DNA of 10,203 bases from Gammaproteobacteria bacterium (GCA_003645435.1 QNFD01000068.1:1-10203); one strand, 5' to 3'; shown: positions 1-7,217, counted from the first letter of the stretch. The notes: generated by a model from the sequence alone, not told the origin. Translations and numbers: made by a program.

Positions 1-275
1 CAATTGAAGCAATCGCCCACGGTGATAAAAACTCGTCCAGGGTTGTTGGGCGATCGATCGATCAAATCAAGCTGCCGGCGGGTACTACCATAGGCGCGAT
101 TGTACGGGACAAGAAAGAAGGCAAGAAAGAGGGCAAGAAACCGGAAAAGAAAGTGATCATCGCGCACCACGATACGGTGATTGAATCCGAGGATCATGTC
201 ATTCTGTTCTTGACCGATAAAAAGAAAATAACCGACGTCGAAAAACTGTTTCAGGTCGGTTTAACCTATTTTTAA
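1..275 (+). CDS. trkA: TrkA, Trk potassium uptake regulatory subunit, C-terminal 90 residues (partial)
   Basis: The open frame enters from outside the window (first full codon at 3) and stops with TAA at 273-275. TrkA is the cytosolic NAD(H)-binding regulator that gates the TrkH/TrkG potassium channel. The visible part is the last RCK/TrkA-C domain: an early AHGDK segment, the GTTIGAIVR strand (residues 28-35 of the fragment), then [11 protein letters not shown] and [11 protein letters not shown] near the C-terminus, all matching the end of enterobacterial TrkA. Between GAIVR and VIIAHHDT lies a lysine/glycine/glutamate insertion of about 12 residues that is absent from the E. coli protein; it is encoded by 12-bp tandem repeats (111-146). 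trkH follows after 42 bp, so the two are probably co-transcribed. The identity is firm; only the 5' part is missing. Confidence 0.93.
   Translation, partial: IEAIAHGDKNSSRVVGRSIDQIKLPAGTTIGAIVRDKKEGKKEGKKPEKKVIIAHHDTVIESEDHVILFLTDKKKITDVEKLFQVGLTYF
111..146 (+). repeat. 12-bp tandem repeats inside trkA coding KKEG units
   Basis: AAGAAAGAAGGC (111-122), AAGAAAGAGGGC (123-134) and the partial unit AAGAAACCGGAA (135-146) follow in frame. They encode KKEG, KKEG and KKPE. Because the unit is a multiple of three, copy-number changes would keep the reading frame. Confidence 0.8.
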
Positions 276-317
276 CACCGTTTAAAAAACACCCAGGAAA
301 AATCAGGCTATAACACA

Positions 318-1769
318 ATGCAATTGTTGGTCATTCAGCGCATTCTCGGCTTACTGTTGATGATTTTCAGCAGCACTTTGCTGCCGCCTGTATTTATCGG
401 ACTCTACTACGGTGACGGGGCAACTGCGCCATTTATCGAGGCCTTCGGTTTAACCATAGCCTTTGGCTTGCTGCTCTGGTTACCGGTTCGCAATCAAAAG
501 AAGGAACTGCGCCTGCGAGACGGTTTTCTGGTCGTGGTTTTGTTCTGGACCGTGCTCGGTATATTCGGCGGCCTGCCAATTTATTTATCGGGTATTTACG
601 GCATTTCGGTCACCGATGCGGTTTTTGAATCTATGTCGGGGCTGACCACTACGGGTGCGACGGTTATCAGTGGAATCGACACCATGCCCCATGCGCTATT
701 GTTTTATCGGCAGGAACTGCAATGGCTGGGAGGTATGGGAATCATCGTACTGGCGGTGGCAGTACTGCCTATGCTGGGCATCGGCGGCATGCAATTATTT
801 CGTGCCGAAACGCCCGGACCGGTGAAGGACAATAAACTCACCCCGCGTATCACTGAAACCGCAAAGGCCCTGTGGTATATCTATCTGGGATTAACCATTA
901 GTTGCGGCCTGGCATACTGGTTGGCCGGCATGTCTCTGTTTGATGCGGTCGCACACGCTTTTTCGACTATTGCGATCGGGGGATTTTCAACTCACGATGC
1001 AAGCATCGGTTATTTTGACAATACCGCGATTGAACTGATTGCGGTGGTATTCATGTTGTTGTCCGGCGCTAATTTCGCGATTCATTTCGCCGCCATAACT
1101 CATAGAACACTGAAACCATACAAACGCGATGCCGAATTCAGAACCTATATCTGGGTATTGTTAATCGTCAGCATTATCACCATCGGTTATCTGCAATTCA
1201 CCAAGACTTTTTCGTCAACCACCGAGTCGATTGTCGAGGGCCTGTTTCAGGTGGTTTCGATTGGCACGACGACCGGCTTTACCACGGCCGAGTACTATAG
1301 TTGGCCCGGGTTTTTACCGGTGTTGCTACTGTACGTGAGTTTTATCGGCGGTTGCTCCGGGTCGACTGGCGGTGGAATCAAGGTAATCCGGATACTGTTG
1401 TTGGTGAAGCAGGGCGTGCGAGAGTTGAAACGCCTGGTCCACCCGAATGCGCAGATCGTCGTCAAAATTGGCAAGAAACCCTTGCCCGAAAAGGTAATCG
1501 AGGCAGTATGGGGTTTTTTCGCGGCATATTTTGCAATCTCGGCACTCATGATTCTGTTGCTAATGGCATCGGGTCTTGATCAGGATACCTCCTTTTCAGC
1601 GGTCGCTGCCTGTCTCAACAATCTGGGTCCAGGTCTCGGCGATGTGAGCCAGAACTATGCTTCGATTAATGATTTTGCGAAGTGGGTACTGGTGCTTGCG
1701 ATGTTACTCGGCAGGCTCGAGATATTCACCTTGCTGGTTCTGTTTACGCCCACATTCTGGCGAAAATAA
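318..1769 (+). CDS. trkH: TrkH, Trk system potassium channel/transporter subunit
   Basis: Integral inner-membrane potassium-translocating subunit that works with TrkA. The 483-residue length fits the family. Four repeated pore loops are visible: TTTGAT at residues 110-115, [10 protein letters not shown] at 216-225, [10 protein letters not shown] at 314-323 and NNLGPGL at 434-440; their central glycines form the selectivity filter in this superfamily. Hydrophobic helices flank each loop. The stretch [14 protein letters not shown] (345-358), typical of the gating-loop region of TrkH, is present. The start gives the expected N-terminus ([11 protein letters not shown]); a CAGG about 10 nt upstream is a weak ribosome site. 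It lies downstream of trkA, and its stop is two bases before ttcA, so all three could share a transcript. No defect is seen. Confidence 0.97.
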   Translation: MQLLVIQRILGLLLMIFSSTLLPPVFIGLYYGDGATAPFIEAFGLTIAFGLLLWLPVRNQKKELRLRDGFLVVVLFWTVLGIFGGLPIYLSGIYGISVTDAVFESMSGLTTTGATVISGIDTMPHALLFYRQELQWLGGMGIIVLAVAVLPMLGIGGMQLFRAETPGPVKDNKLTPRITETAKALWYIYLGLTISCGLAYWLAGMSLFDAVAHAFSTIAIGGFSTHDASIGYFDNTAIELIAVVFMLLSGANFAIHFAAITHRTLKPYKRDAEFRTYIWVLLIVSIITIGYLQFTKTFSSTTESIVEGLFQVVSIGTTTGFTTAEYYSWPGFLPVLLLYVSFIGGCSGSTGGGIKVIRILLLVKQGVRELKRLVHPNAQIVVKIGKKPLPEKVIEAVWGFFAAYFAISALMILLLMASGLDQDTSFSAVAACLNNLGPGLGDVSQNYASINDFAKWVLVLAMLLGRLEIFTLLVLFTPTFWRK

Positions 1770-1771
1770 CT

Positions 1772-2647
1772 ATGCGATCAACACCAAATCAGGAATTGGA
1801 AAAACTATACAAGAAAATTCGGTCGCAGGCTGGCCGCGCTATTGCCGACTTCAATATGATCGAGCAGGGTGACGTCGTAATGGTTTGCCTGTCGGGAGGC
1901 GCCGACAGCTATACCATGCTCGACATGTTGCTTGGCCTGCAGCGGGCGGCTCCGATTGATTTTAAACTGGTAGCTGTCAACCTGGATCAAAAACAACCTG
2001 GGTTTCCCGAGCAGATATTGCCAGACTACCTGGAATCGATTGGCATCGAATACCATATCGTCGAGGAAGACACTTATAGCATCGTCAAACAGCTAATTCC
2101 CGAGGGTAAAACTACCTGCTCGTTATGCTCGCGTTTGCGCCGGGGTGTGCTGTACAAAACTGCCCAGAACATTGGCGCCAGCAAAATCGCCCTCGGTCAC
2201 CACGCCGATGATATGGTCGAAACAGCTTTTTTGAATATGTTCTATAACGGACGACTCAAATCGATGCCCGCCAAGCTAGTCAGCGATGATAAGAGGAATA
2301 TTGTAATTCGTCCCTTGGCCTATGTTCGAGAAACCGCGATCAAGGCATATGCAGAACAAAAGTCTTTCCCTATCATTCCCTGCAATCTTTGCGGGTCGCA
2401 GGATAACTTACAACGCCAGGCTGTAAAAACCATGTTAGCTGAGTGGGACAGGAGTAACCCCGGCCGGGTACAGAATATCTTCAACGCCCTTTGCCGTGTG
2501 ACACCCTCACATTTACTCGATCGCGAACTGTTCGACTTCAGTAACCTTTCCATCGCCGATGCTGACAATTTAGATGAGCTGGACGAGGCCTTTGACCACG
2601 ATTTAACGCCGGAATTGCTGTTTGAGTCAAAGATTCAGACGGGTTAA
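1772..2647 (+). CDS. ttcA: TtcA, tRNA 2-thiocytidine(32) synthetase
   Basis: Cytosolic ATP-dependent Fe-S enzyme that thiolates cytidine 32 of certain tRNAs. The ATG at 1772, two bases after the trkH stop, gives 291 residues and the usual TtcA N-terminus; the in-frame ATG at 1682 would add 30 residues read out of frame inside trkH. Visible motifs: PP-loop SGGADS at 41-46, [11 protein letters not shown] at 70-80, the cluster cysteines C116 and C119 in [17 protein letters not shown] at 142-147, and PCNLCGSQ at 203-210 with a further cluster cysteine. Two points are odd. The PP-loop normally reads SGGKDS in TtcA and here has Ala44; the later motif is normally GHHRDD and here has Ala145. Other PP-loop enzymes (TilS, GuaA, MnmA) vary at the first of these sites, so activity is still likely. 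The C-terminal tail (about 262-291) is acidic and variable. Confidence 0.95.
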   Translation: MRSTPNQELEKLYKKIRSQAGRAIADFNMIEQGDVVMVCLSGGADSYTMLDMLLGLQRAAPIDFKLVAVNLDQKQPGFPEQILPDYLESIGIEYHIVEEDTYSIVKQLIPEGKTTCSLCSRLRRGVLYKTAQNIGASKIALGHHADDMVETAFLNMFYNGRLKSMPAKLVSDDKRNIVIRPLAYVRETAIKAYAEQKSFPIIPCNLCGSQDNLQRQAVKTMLAEWDRSNPGRVQNIFNALCRVTPSHLLDRELFDFSNLSIADADNLDELDEAFDHDLTPELLFESKIQTG

Positions 2648-2658
2648 CGACAGCGCAT

Positions 2659-2816
2659 GAAAAAGCCCTGATCGTTCCGTGACCAGGGCTGGGAGTTTCT
2701 CCTTCGGAGAATTTACCATCTCATCCTTGAGTGTGCTTCCTTGCCAGATCATCCTTAAGCCAGCTTCCCTGCACAATACCGCCTTTCCTTTCGTGTTACG
2801 GCCTGTCCTTAGGTCG
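2659..2816 (-). ncRNA. Putative CsrB/RsmZ-type small RNA that sequesters CsrA/RsmA
   Basis: No protein gene fits here, but the minus strand has the features of a CsrA-sponge RNA. Seen directly: eight GGA triplets (on the + strand as TCC at 2676, 2700, 2724, 2738, 2752, 2766, 2786 and 2806), where about two or three are expected by chance in this length. Six are AAGGA and one is AGGGA, with regular steps of 24, 14, 14, 14, 20 and 20 nt. Several sit in hairpin loops: CTCA-AGGA-TGAG (2720-2731), CCT-AAGGAC-AGG within 2798-2817, and the terminator loop ACGGAAC. Another falls in the TTCTCC-GAA-GGAGAA hairpin (2697-2711). A strong intrinsic terminator ends the RNA beside ttcA. Known of the family: CsrB, CsrC and RsmX/Y/Z titrate CsrA/RsmA through repeated A(N)GGA motifs. 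Inferred: length about 155 nt and the 5' end near 2814-2818. It is not an obvious sequence match to any named member that I can recall. Confidence 0.72.
2660..2690 (-). terminator. Intrinsic terminator of the minus-strand small RNA
   Basis: Read on the minus strand, AGCCCTGGTC (2690-2681) pairs with GATCAGGGCT (2673-2664) through ten positions, one of them a G-U pair, around the 7-nt loop ACGGAAC. A run of five T (2664-2660) follows directly, the first of them being the last stem base. On the + strand the same stem is followed by GGGAGTTT, so it is a poor terminator for ttcA. The direction therefore points to a leftward transcript. ttcA transcripts may still gain a 3' stem from it. Confidence 0.8.
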
Positions 2817-2820
2817 TGTT

Positions 2821-2826
2821 AGTATA
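2821..2826 (-). promoter_or_regulatory. Candidate -10 element of the small RNA promoter
   Basis: The minus strand reads TATACT here, a good -10 match, placing the start near 2814-2818, just before or within the first GGA hairpin. At 17-18 nt upstream the bases are AATTCG or TAATTC, which do not resemble TTGACA. A weak -35 fits a promoter that needs an activator. A second copy of the same nonamer, TAGTATATT on the + strand, lies at 2885-2893 and would be an alternative -10 giving a transcript of about 220 nt. Confidence 0.45.
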
Positions 2827-2895
2827 TTGTCATGCCGGAAGCTCGAATTATATCGAAGCAAGGCCGAGTTATAGTCAGTCCTGGTAGTATATTAA

Positions 2896-2913
2896 CGTAG
2901 GTAAATTCCTACA
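2896..2913 (-). promoter_or_regulatory. Inverted repeat resembling the GacA/UvrY/VarA upstream activating box
   Basis: On the minus strand the sequence is TGTAGG-AATTTA-CCTACG. The arms GTAGG/CCTAC are perfect, and the layout of two 6-nt half-sites separated by 6 nt is that of the GacA-family consensus TGTAAG-N6-CTTACA, with 9 of 12 half-site bases shared. The centre lies about 90 nt upstream of the inferred small RNA start, a plausible distance for csrB/rsmZ promoters. It is also about 65 bp upstream of the iminopeptidase start, so control of that gene is an alternative reading. The match in layout is seen; binding by a GacA homologue is inferred. Confidence 0.55.
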
Positions 2914-2969
2914 TCGGCGCTGCAACAAGCTAATATTGAATGATAAGGAATGAGAAACTAAAAATAGAT

Positions 2970-3914
2970 ATGTTGTTCCCAGCCATACAGCCCGACAAAA
3001 CCTGGCACTTCCCGGTATCGGATACTCACACTCTGTATATCGAAGAGAGTGGGAATCCCGAGGGGGTGCCGGTGATTTTTTTACACGGAGGTCCGGGAGG
3101 GAACTGCGAGCCCGGGCATCGTCGATTTTTTAATCCCGAAGAGTATCGCATTATTTTATTCGATCAACGCGGTTGCGGTAAATCAAGGCCACATGCTTCC
3201 CTGGAGGAAAATACTACCTGGGACCTGGTTGAAGACCTGGAAAAAATCCGTAACTATCTGGAAATAGAAAGCTGGGTCATATTTGGCGGCTCCTGGGGTT
3301 CGACACTGGCTTTGATTTATGCGCAAGCCTATCCTGAGCGGGTACAGGGGCTTATCCTGCGCGGCATATTTCTTTCTCGGGACGAGGATATTCAGTGGCT
3401 TTACCAGGGTGGCGCGGCAAGAATTTTCCCCGAAGCCTGGCAGCATTATCTGGAACCCATCCCGCAAGATGAACGCGAGAATATGATCGCCGCCTATTAC
3501 CGGCGACTCACCAGTGAAAATGAAATTGTTCGTATGGGGGCGGCCAAGGCCTGGTCAATCTGGGAAGGCATGACAGCGACGCTAATGCCGGACAAAAACG
3601 TGGTGGACCATTTCAGTGATCCGCACATTGCACTGAGCATAGCGCGTATCGAGTGCCACTACTTTATTAACAACAGTTTCCTCAGCCCTGGACAGGTACT
3701 CGACAATGCCCATAAATTGGCAGATATACCTGGTTATATCGTTCATGGCCGTTACGACGTAATTTGTCCGATCGATCAAGCGGTCTTGCTTAACCAGCAC
3801 TGGTCCAATTGCAAGCTTAAAGTTATCGATAATGCGGGGCATGCGGTCACCGAAAAAGGAATTAGCGATGCCCTCGTAATTAGCTGTAATCAAATGCTAG
3901 ACGTCCTTTCTTGA
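2970..3914 (+). CDS. pip: Proline iminopeptidase (prolyl aminopeptidase, peptidase family S33)
   Basis: Cytosolic alpha/beta-hydrolase that releases N-terminal proline from peptides. The ATG at 2970 gives 314 residues, the usual length; an upstream in-frame ATG at 2940 adds ten charged residues unlike the family and has no ribosome site. The protein closely follows the Neisseria-type enzyme. Oxyanion motif HGGPGG is at 39-44, DQRGCGKSRPHA at 65-76, NTTWDLVEDLEKIR at 81-94, nucleophile Ser108 in GGSWGS, RGIF at 131-134, Asp263 in GRYD, and His291 in AGH. All three catalytic residues are therefore present. The start of dtd overlaps its stop by three bases (TTGA), so the two are translationally coupled. 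No clear promoter is visible, and the small RNA promoter region lies just upstream on the other strand. Confidence 0.93.
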   Translation: MLFPAIQPDKTWHFPVSDTHTLYIEESGNPEGVPVIFLHGGPGGNCEPGHRRFFNPEEYRIILFDQRGCGKSRPHASLEENTTWDLVEDLEKIRNYLEIESWVIFGGSWGSTLALIYAQAYPERVQGLILRGIFLSRDEDIQWLYQGGAARIFPEAWQHYLEPIPQDERENMIAAYYRRLTSENEIVRMGAAKAWSIWEGMTATLMPDKNVVDHFSDPHIALSIARIECHYFINNSFLSPGQVLDNAHKLADIPGYIVHGRYDVICPIDQAVLLNQHWSNCKLKVIDNAGHAVTEKGISDALVISCNQMLDVLS

Positions 3915-4345
3915 TTGCCCTGTTGCAGCGTGTAAGCGAGGCGCGAGTGGATGTGTCCGGAGAATGCATTGCCGGCATCAAGCGGGGAATTCTGGCACTG
4001 ATCGGTGTTCAGGCCAGCGACGATGAGAGTACCGCCAGCCATTTTGTTTCGCGCATTTTGAATTACCGGATTTTCGCCGACCAGGAGGATAAAATGAATC
4101 TTTCCCTGACCGATATCAATGGTGGTTTATTGCTGGTGCCTCAATTCACCCTCGCGGCAAATACGCGCAAAGGCCGGCGACCCAGTTTTACCTCGGCGGC
4201 GCCGCCGGCGCTGGGAGAATCCGTATTTCAGGCCATGCTGAAAATTGCGCGGGAATCCCATGGAATCGTCGAGAGCGGTTGTTTTGGCGCCAACATGCAG
4301 GTGCAATTGACCAATGACGGTCCCGTTACTTTCATCCTCGATTGA
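3911..4345 (+). CDS. dtd: D-aminoacyl-tRNA deacylase (D-Tyr-tRNA deacylase)
   Basis: Homodimeric cytosolic proofreading enzyme that hydrolyses D-aminoacyl-tRNAs (and Gly-tRNA-Ala). Length is 144 residues, as in E. coli Dtd. The start is TTG at 3911, overlapping the TGA of the iminopeptidase gene; it restores the conserved N-terminus MIALLQRVSEARV, and no ATG lies near. Key parts: NYRIF at 51-55, KMNLSL at 61-66, the active-site strand PQFTLA at 77-82 with Thr80, RRPSF at 89-93, and the Gly-cisPro motif NDGPVTF at 135-141. The active-site strand usually reads SQFTL; here the serine is proline (residue 77), which I believe occurs in some relatives. The rest looks intact. Confidence 0.94.
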   Translation: MIALLQRVSEARVDVSGECIAGIKRGILALIGVQASDDESTASHFVSRILNYRIFADQEDKMNLSLTDINGGLLLVPQFTLAANTRKGRRPSFTSAAPPALGESVFQAMLKIARESHGIVESGCFGANMQVQLTNDGPVTFILD

Positions 4346-4347
4346 CC

Positions 4348-4352
4348 GGAGG
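4348..4352 (+). promoter_or_regulatory. Shine-Dalgarno site that fixes a TTG start
   Basis: GGAGG ends 7 nt before the TTG at 4360, ideal spacing. The next in-frame ATG (4375) would be 22 nt away and would cut into the signal peptide. This site therefore decides for TTG. It is the strongest ribosome site seen in the window. Confidence 0.75.
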
Positions 4353-4359
4353 CTAGAAC

Positions 4360-5136
4360 TTGAAAACTTGTCTGATGGTCCTGTTGCTCGCGTTAATGCT
4401 GGAAAACAGCGTGATTGCCGCTGCCGACCTGGAACGTGAAAGACGTATGGCTGAAGAAATCAGCGACGTTATTCTGGATGGTGAAGTTGAAATGTTAAGG
4501 GCCGGTGATCACGAGTTTCTGAGTATTTATACAGAAGCCGAATCGGCAACGCGGGCCCTGTTAATCATTCACGGCCGCGGATTCCACCCCGATTGGGCCG
4601 ACACGGTGCAACCCCTGCGCGTGGAACTGGTCGAATATGGCTGGAATACCCTGTCTATACAGATGCCGGTGCTGGGTAAGGAGGCCAAATACTATGATTA
4701 TCTGCCGATTTTTGACGAGGCCATCCCGCGCATCGAGGCAGGGCTAGAATTTTTGCGCGCCCAGGGAAATACCAACATTGTCATCGTCGCCCATAGTTGT
4801 GGAGTTCATATGTCGATGCACTATCTGAAGCAGCAGGGCGACGACCAATTGTCGGCTTATGTCGGTATTGGTATGGGCGCTACCGATTATCGCCAGCCGA
4901 TGCTTGAGGCTTTCCCGCTGAAGGCGATTTCTGTACCGGTACTCGATATCTATGGCGCTGAGGACTACCCGGCGGTACGACGCATGGCGCCCGCACGCTG
5001 GCAGCATATTCAGGCGGCGGGTAATTCGTTATCTGCTCAGAAAGTCGTCGACGATGCGGATCACTATTTCACCGATCAGGGTGATTTGCTCGTGGAAGCG
5101 GTAGGCGAGTGGCTAGGCAGTCTTAATATTGAGTAG
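4360..5136 (+). CDS. Exported alpha/beta-hydrolase-fold protein, DUF3530-like
   Basis: A 258-residue protein of unknown substrate. Residues 1-22 form a signal peptide (MKTC, then the hydrophobic run LMVLLLALML, ending in IAAA before DLERE), so the mature protein is probably periplasmic. The body has the alpha/beta-hydrolase layout: HGRGFHPDW at 71-79, GWNTLSIQMP at 94-103, nucleophile elbow AHSCG at 144-148 with Ser146, Asp202 in IYGAEDYP, and His235 in DADHYF. The elbow has Ala instead of the first Gly of GxSxG. The HGRGxHPDW and GW-TLS pattern is what I know from DUF3530 proteins of pseudomonads and relatives; family assignment is from memory of that pattern. It follows dtd by 14 bp and precedes hisB by 85 bp. 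Nothing links it to histidine synthesis. Confidence 0.82.
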   Translation: MKTCLMVLLLALMLENSVIAAADLERERRMAEEISDVILDGEVEMLRAGDHEFLSIYTEAESATRALLIIHGRGFHPDWADTVQPLRVELVEYGWNTLSIQMPVLGKEAKYYDYLPIFDEAIPRIEAGLEFLRAQGNTNIVIVAHSCGVHMSMHYLKQQGDDQLSAYVGIGMGATDYRQPMLEAFPLKAISVPVLDIYGAEDYPAVRRMAPARWQHIQAAGNSLSAQKVVDDADHYFTDQGDLLVEAVGEWLGSLNIE

Positions 5137-5145
5137 ATAATGAAT

Positions 5146-5157
5146 GACTAATTAGTC
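5146..5157. repeat. 12-bp perfect palindrome upstream of hisB
   Basis: GACTAATTAGTC lies in the AT-rich 85-bp gap between the hydrolase gene and hisB, about 65 bp before the hisB start. Its position would suit an operator or part of the his promoter region, but no convincing -35/-10 pair can be placed around it. It may be chance. Confidence 0.35.
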
Positions 5158-5221
5158 GTATTTCATATTAATGTCGATTATTATCAGCGTCCATTTCAGA
5201 TAAAAACAGAATCGTTTTCCT

Positions 5222-5815
5222 ATGTCAGATCGCACTGCCACCGTTAACAGAGATACCCTGGAAACACAGATCAAAGTTTCCATTAACCTCGATGGTACTG
5301 GTCAATCCAGTTTTGAAACTGGAATTCCTTTTCTCGAGCATATGCTCGACCAGGTGGCCCGTCATGGCCTCGTTGATCTCGAAATTAGCGCCAGTGGTGA
5401 CCGCCATATCGATGACCATCACACCGTCGAAGATATTGGAATTACGCTGGGACAGGCCTTTAACCAGGCTCTCGGAGATAAGAAGGGCCTGATGCGTTAT
5501 GGGCACGCCTATGTACCCCTGGACGAAGCATTATCCCGTGTCGTCATCGATTTTTCCGGCCGACCCGGGATCGAATATCGAGTCGAGTATCCGCGTGCAC
5601 GCATTGGTGAGTTTGATGTTGACCTGTTCCACGAGTTTTTCCAGGGCTTCGCCAATCATGCTCCTGCGACTTTGCATATTGATAACCTGGAGGGCAAAAA
5701 TGCCCACCACATTGCCGAAACCGTGTTCAAGTCCTTTGGACGAGCGCTGCGCGTAGCGGTTTCCCGGGACGAGCGAATGAGCGGCATGATTCCATCGACG
5801 AAGGGGTCGCTTTAG
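5222..5815 (+). CDS. hisB: HisB, imidazoleglycerol-phosphate dehydratase (monofunctional)
   Basis: Catalyses step 6 of histidine synthesis, dehydrating imidazole glycerol phosphate to imidazole acetol phosphate, in a cytosolic manganese-bound 24-mer. Its 197 residues match the monofunctional enzyme; the histidinol-phosphatase domain fused to it in enterobacteria is absent. Metal-binding motifs are intact: [13 protein letters not shown] at 37-49, DDHHTVED at 64-71, [12 protein letters not shown] at 136-147 and AHHIAE at 161-166, followed by FKSFGRAL and the C-terminal PSTKGSL. The start matches the usual N-terminus, yet no Shine-Dalgarno sequence is visible before it (CGTTTTCCT precedes the ATG). 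It opens the his block, and hisH begins three bases after its stop. Confidence 0.97.
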   Translation: MSDRTATVNRDTLETQIKVSINLDGTGQSSFETGIPFLEHMLDQVARHGLVDLEISASGDRHIDDHHTVEDIGITLGQAFNQALGDKKGLMRYGHAYVPLDEALSRVVIDFSGRPGIEYRVEYPRARIGEFDVDLFHEFFQGFANHAPATLHIDNLEGKNAHHIAETVFKSFGRALRVAVSRDERMSGMIPSTKGSL

Positions 5816-5818
5816 GCC

Positions 5819-6466
5819 ATGCAAAGCATTGCGGTAATTGATTATGGAATGGGTAACCTCCGATCGGTAGTCAACGCACTGGAACATGTGGCGAAGAAGA
5901 AACACAAGATAGAACTAACGTCGGATCCAGATCGGGTGATGTCGGCCGATCGAGTGGTTTTTCCCGGCCAGGGAGCCGCCGGTGATTGCATGCGGGCGAT
6001 AGATGAATACGAATTGCGTGAAACCATTATAGATGCCGCGAGCAGTCGACCTTTTCTCGGAATTTGCATGGGTATGCAGGTATTGTTCGAACATAGCGAA
6101 GAAAATCAGGGCACCGATTGCCTGGGCCTGCTCGCGGGCCAGGTTCGATATTTTGGAGATACGCATCATGATACCGATGGTGCAAAACTAAAAGTGCCCC
6201 ACATGGGCTGGAATCAACTGTACCAGTCCGGCCGGCATCCACTGTGGAATGGTATCGATGACGGTGAAAGATTTTATTTTGTACACAGTTACTATCTAGA
6301 GACGACAGACCCGAACCTGGTAGCGGGCGAATGCGATTACGGCTATTTATTTACCAGTGCGATCGCCAAAGACAACGTATTTGCGCTGCAATGTCACCCA
6401 GAAAAAAGTGCCGATGCCGGTCTCCAGTTGCTGACTAATTTTATCGCATGGGACGGTCAGGCGTGA
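5819..6466 (+). CDS. hisH: HisH, glutaminase subunit of imidazole glycerol phosphate synthase
   Basis: Class I glutamine amidotransferase that supplies ammonia to HisF through a tunnel in the HisH-HisF heterodimer (step 5). Length 215 residues. The N-terminus reads [14 protein letters not shown]; the oxyanion segment is PGQGA at 49-53; the nucleophile is Cys83 in GICMGMQ; His193 and Glu195 in QCHPEKS complete the triad. PHMGWNQL at 127-134 and FYFVHSYY at 152-159 are the usual later motifs. A short run of extra lysines (AKKKHK, 25-30) sits in a variable helix. It overlaps the hisA GTG start by four bases (GTGA), implying coupled translation. Confidence 0.97.
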   Translation: MQSIAVIDYGMGNLRSVVNALEHVAKKKHKIELTSDPDRVMSADRVVFPGQGAAGDCMRAIDEYELRETIIDAASSRPFLGICMGMQVLFEHSEENQGTDCLGLLAGQVRYFGDTHHDTDGAKLKVPHMGWNQLYQSGRHPLWNGIDDGERFYFVHSYYLETTDPNLVAGECDYGYLFTSAIAKDNVFALQCHPEKSADAGLQLLTNFIAWDGQA

Positions 6467-7194
6467 TACTGATTCCGGCAATAGATTTAAAAGAGGGACA
6501 GTGTGTGCGATTGCGCCAGGGGCGTATGGACGAAACCACTGTTTTTTCCGATGATCCGGTAGCGATGGCCGGCAAGTGGGTGGCACAGGGCTGCCAACGC
6601 CTGCACCTGGTCGATCTGGACGGCGCATTCGAGGGAAGCCCGGTGAATGCCGATGTGATCGAAGAAATTACCGCCGCTTTCCCAGGCCTGATAATCCAGG
6701 TCGGTGGTGGAATTCGCACGGTAGACACTGTCGAGGCCTATCTAGCGGCCGGGGTCAATTACGTGATTATAGGCACCCAGGCGGTTAAGGAGCCCGAGTT
6801 TGTCACCGAATTATGCGCCGAGTTCCCCGGTAATGTAATCGTTGGAATCGATGCAAAAAATGGAATGGTTGCGGTGCAGGGCTGGGCCGAGGATTCGGAT
6901 CATTCGGCCGAGCATGTGGCGCTTCGCTTCGAAGACCAGGGCGTATCGGCGATCGTCTATACCGATATCAATCGCGACGGCATGATGCAGGGTGTGAACC
7001 TGGAAGCGACCAGGCAGCTGGCCGAATCGGTGAGTATCCCGGTTATCGCCTCGGGGGGTGTTACCGATATGCAGGACATTAAGGATTTGAACAGTGTAAA
7101 AGACGCGGGTATTGAAGCCGCGATCATTGGGCGCGCGCTGTATGAGCGAACCATCGATCTGAAAGAAGCGCAACGATACATCGACGAACACTAG
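6463..7194 (+). CDS. hisA: HisA, ProFAR isomerase (phosphoribosylformimino-AICAR-P isomerase)
   Basis: Step 4: opens the aminoaldose ring of ProFAR to give PRFAR, using a (beta-alpha)8 barrel. I chose GTG at 6463, overlapping the hisH stop as GTGA, because it yields [17 protein letters not shown], the normal N-terminus, and 243 residues; GGGACGG lies a suitable distance upstream. The ATG at 6448 would add five residues read through the end of hisH. Catalytic Asp8 and Asp130 (GIDAKNG) are present, with Thr167 in YTDINRDG. Phosphate-binding glycines are seen in QVGGGIRT (79-86) and IASGGV (195-200). It is followed by hisF after a 23-bp gap, the only real gap in this part of the block. Confidence 0.96.
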   Translation: MILIPAIDLKEGQCVRLRQGRMDETTVFSDDPVAMAGKWVAQGCQRLHLVDLDGAFEGSPVNADVIEEITAAFPGLIIQVGGGIRTVDTVEAYLAAGVNYVIIGTQAVKEPEFVTELCAEFPGNVIVGIDAKNGMVAVQGWAEDSDHSAEHVALRFEDQGVSAIVYTDINRDGMMQGVNLEATRQLAESVSIPVIASGGVTDMQDIKDLNSVKDAGIEAAIIGRALYERTIDLKEAQRYIDEH

Positions 7195-7217
7195 CCTCTA
7201 CTAAAGAATACTACTCC

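Noticed and set aside
1682..1771. Upstream ATG for ttcA adding 30 residues
   Set aside because: The added part is only the other frame of the trkH 3' end, and the ATG at 1772 gives the normal TtcA N-terminus.
2664..2690. Rho-independent terminator for ttcA on the + strand
   Set aside because: On this strand no T-run follows the stem; the T-run exists only on the minus strand.
2659..2816. 6S RNA as identity of the minus-strand RNA
   Set aside because: No large central bubble between long closing stems is evident, and the repeated AAGGA units fit a CsrA sponge far better.
2940..2969. ATG at 2940 as start of the iminopeptidase
   Set aside because: No ribosome site precedes it and the ten extra residues do not fit the family; it cannot be fully excluded.
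6448..6462. ATG start for hisA at 6448
   Set aside because: GTG at 6463 overlaps the hisH stop and gives the family N-terminus; the upstream ATG adds five unrelated residues.
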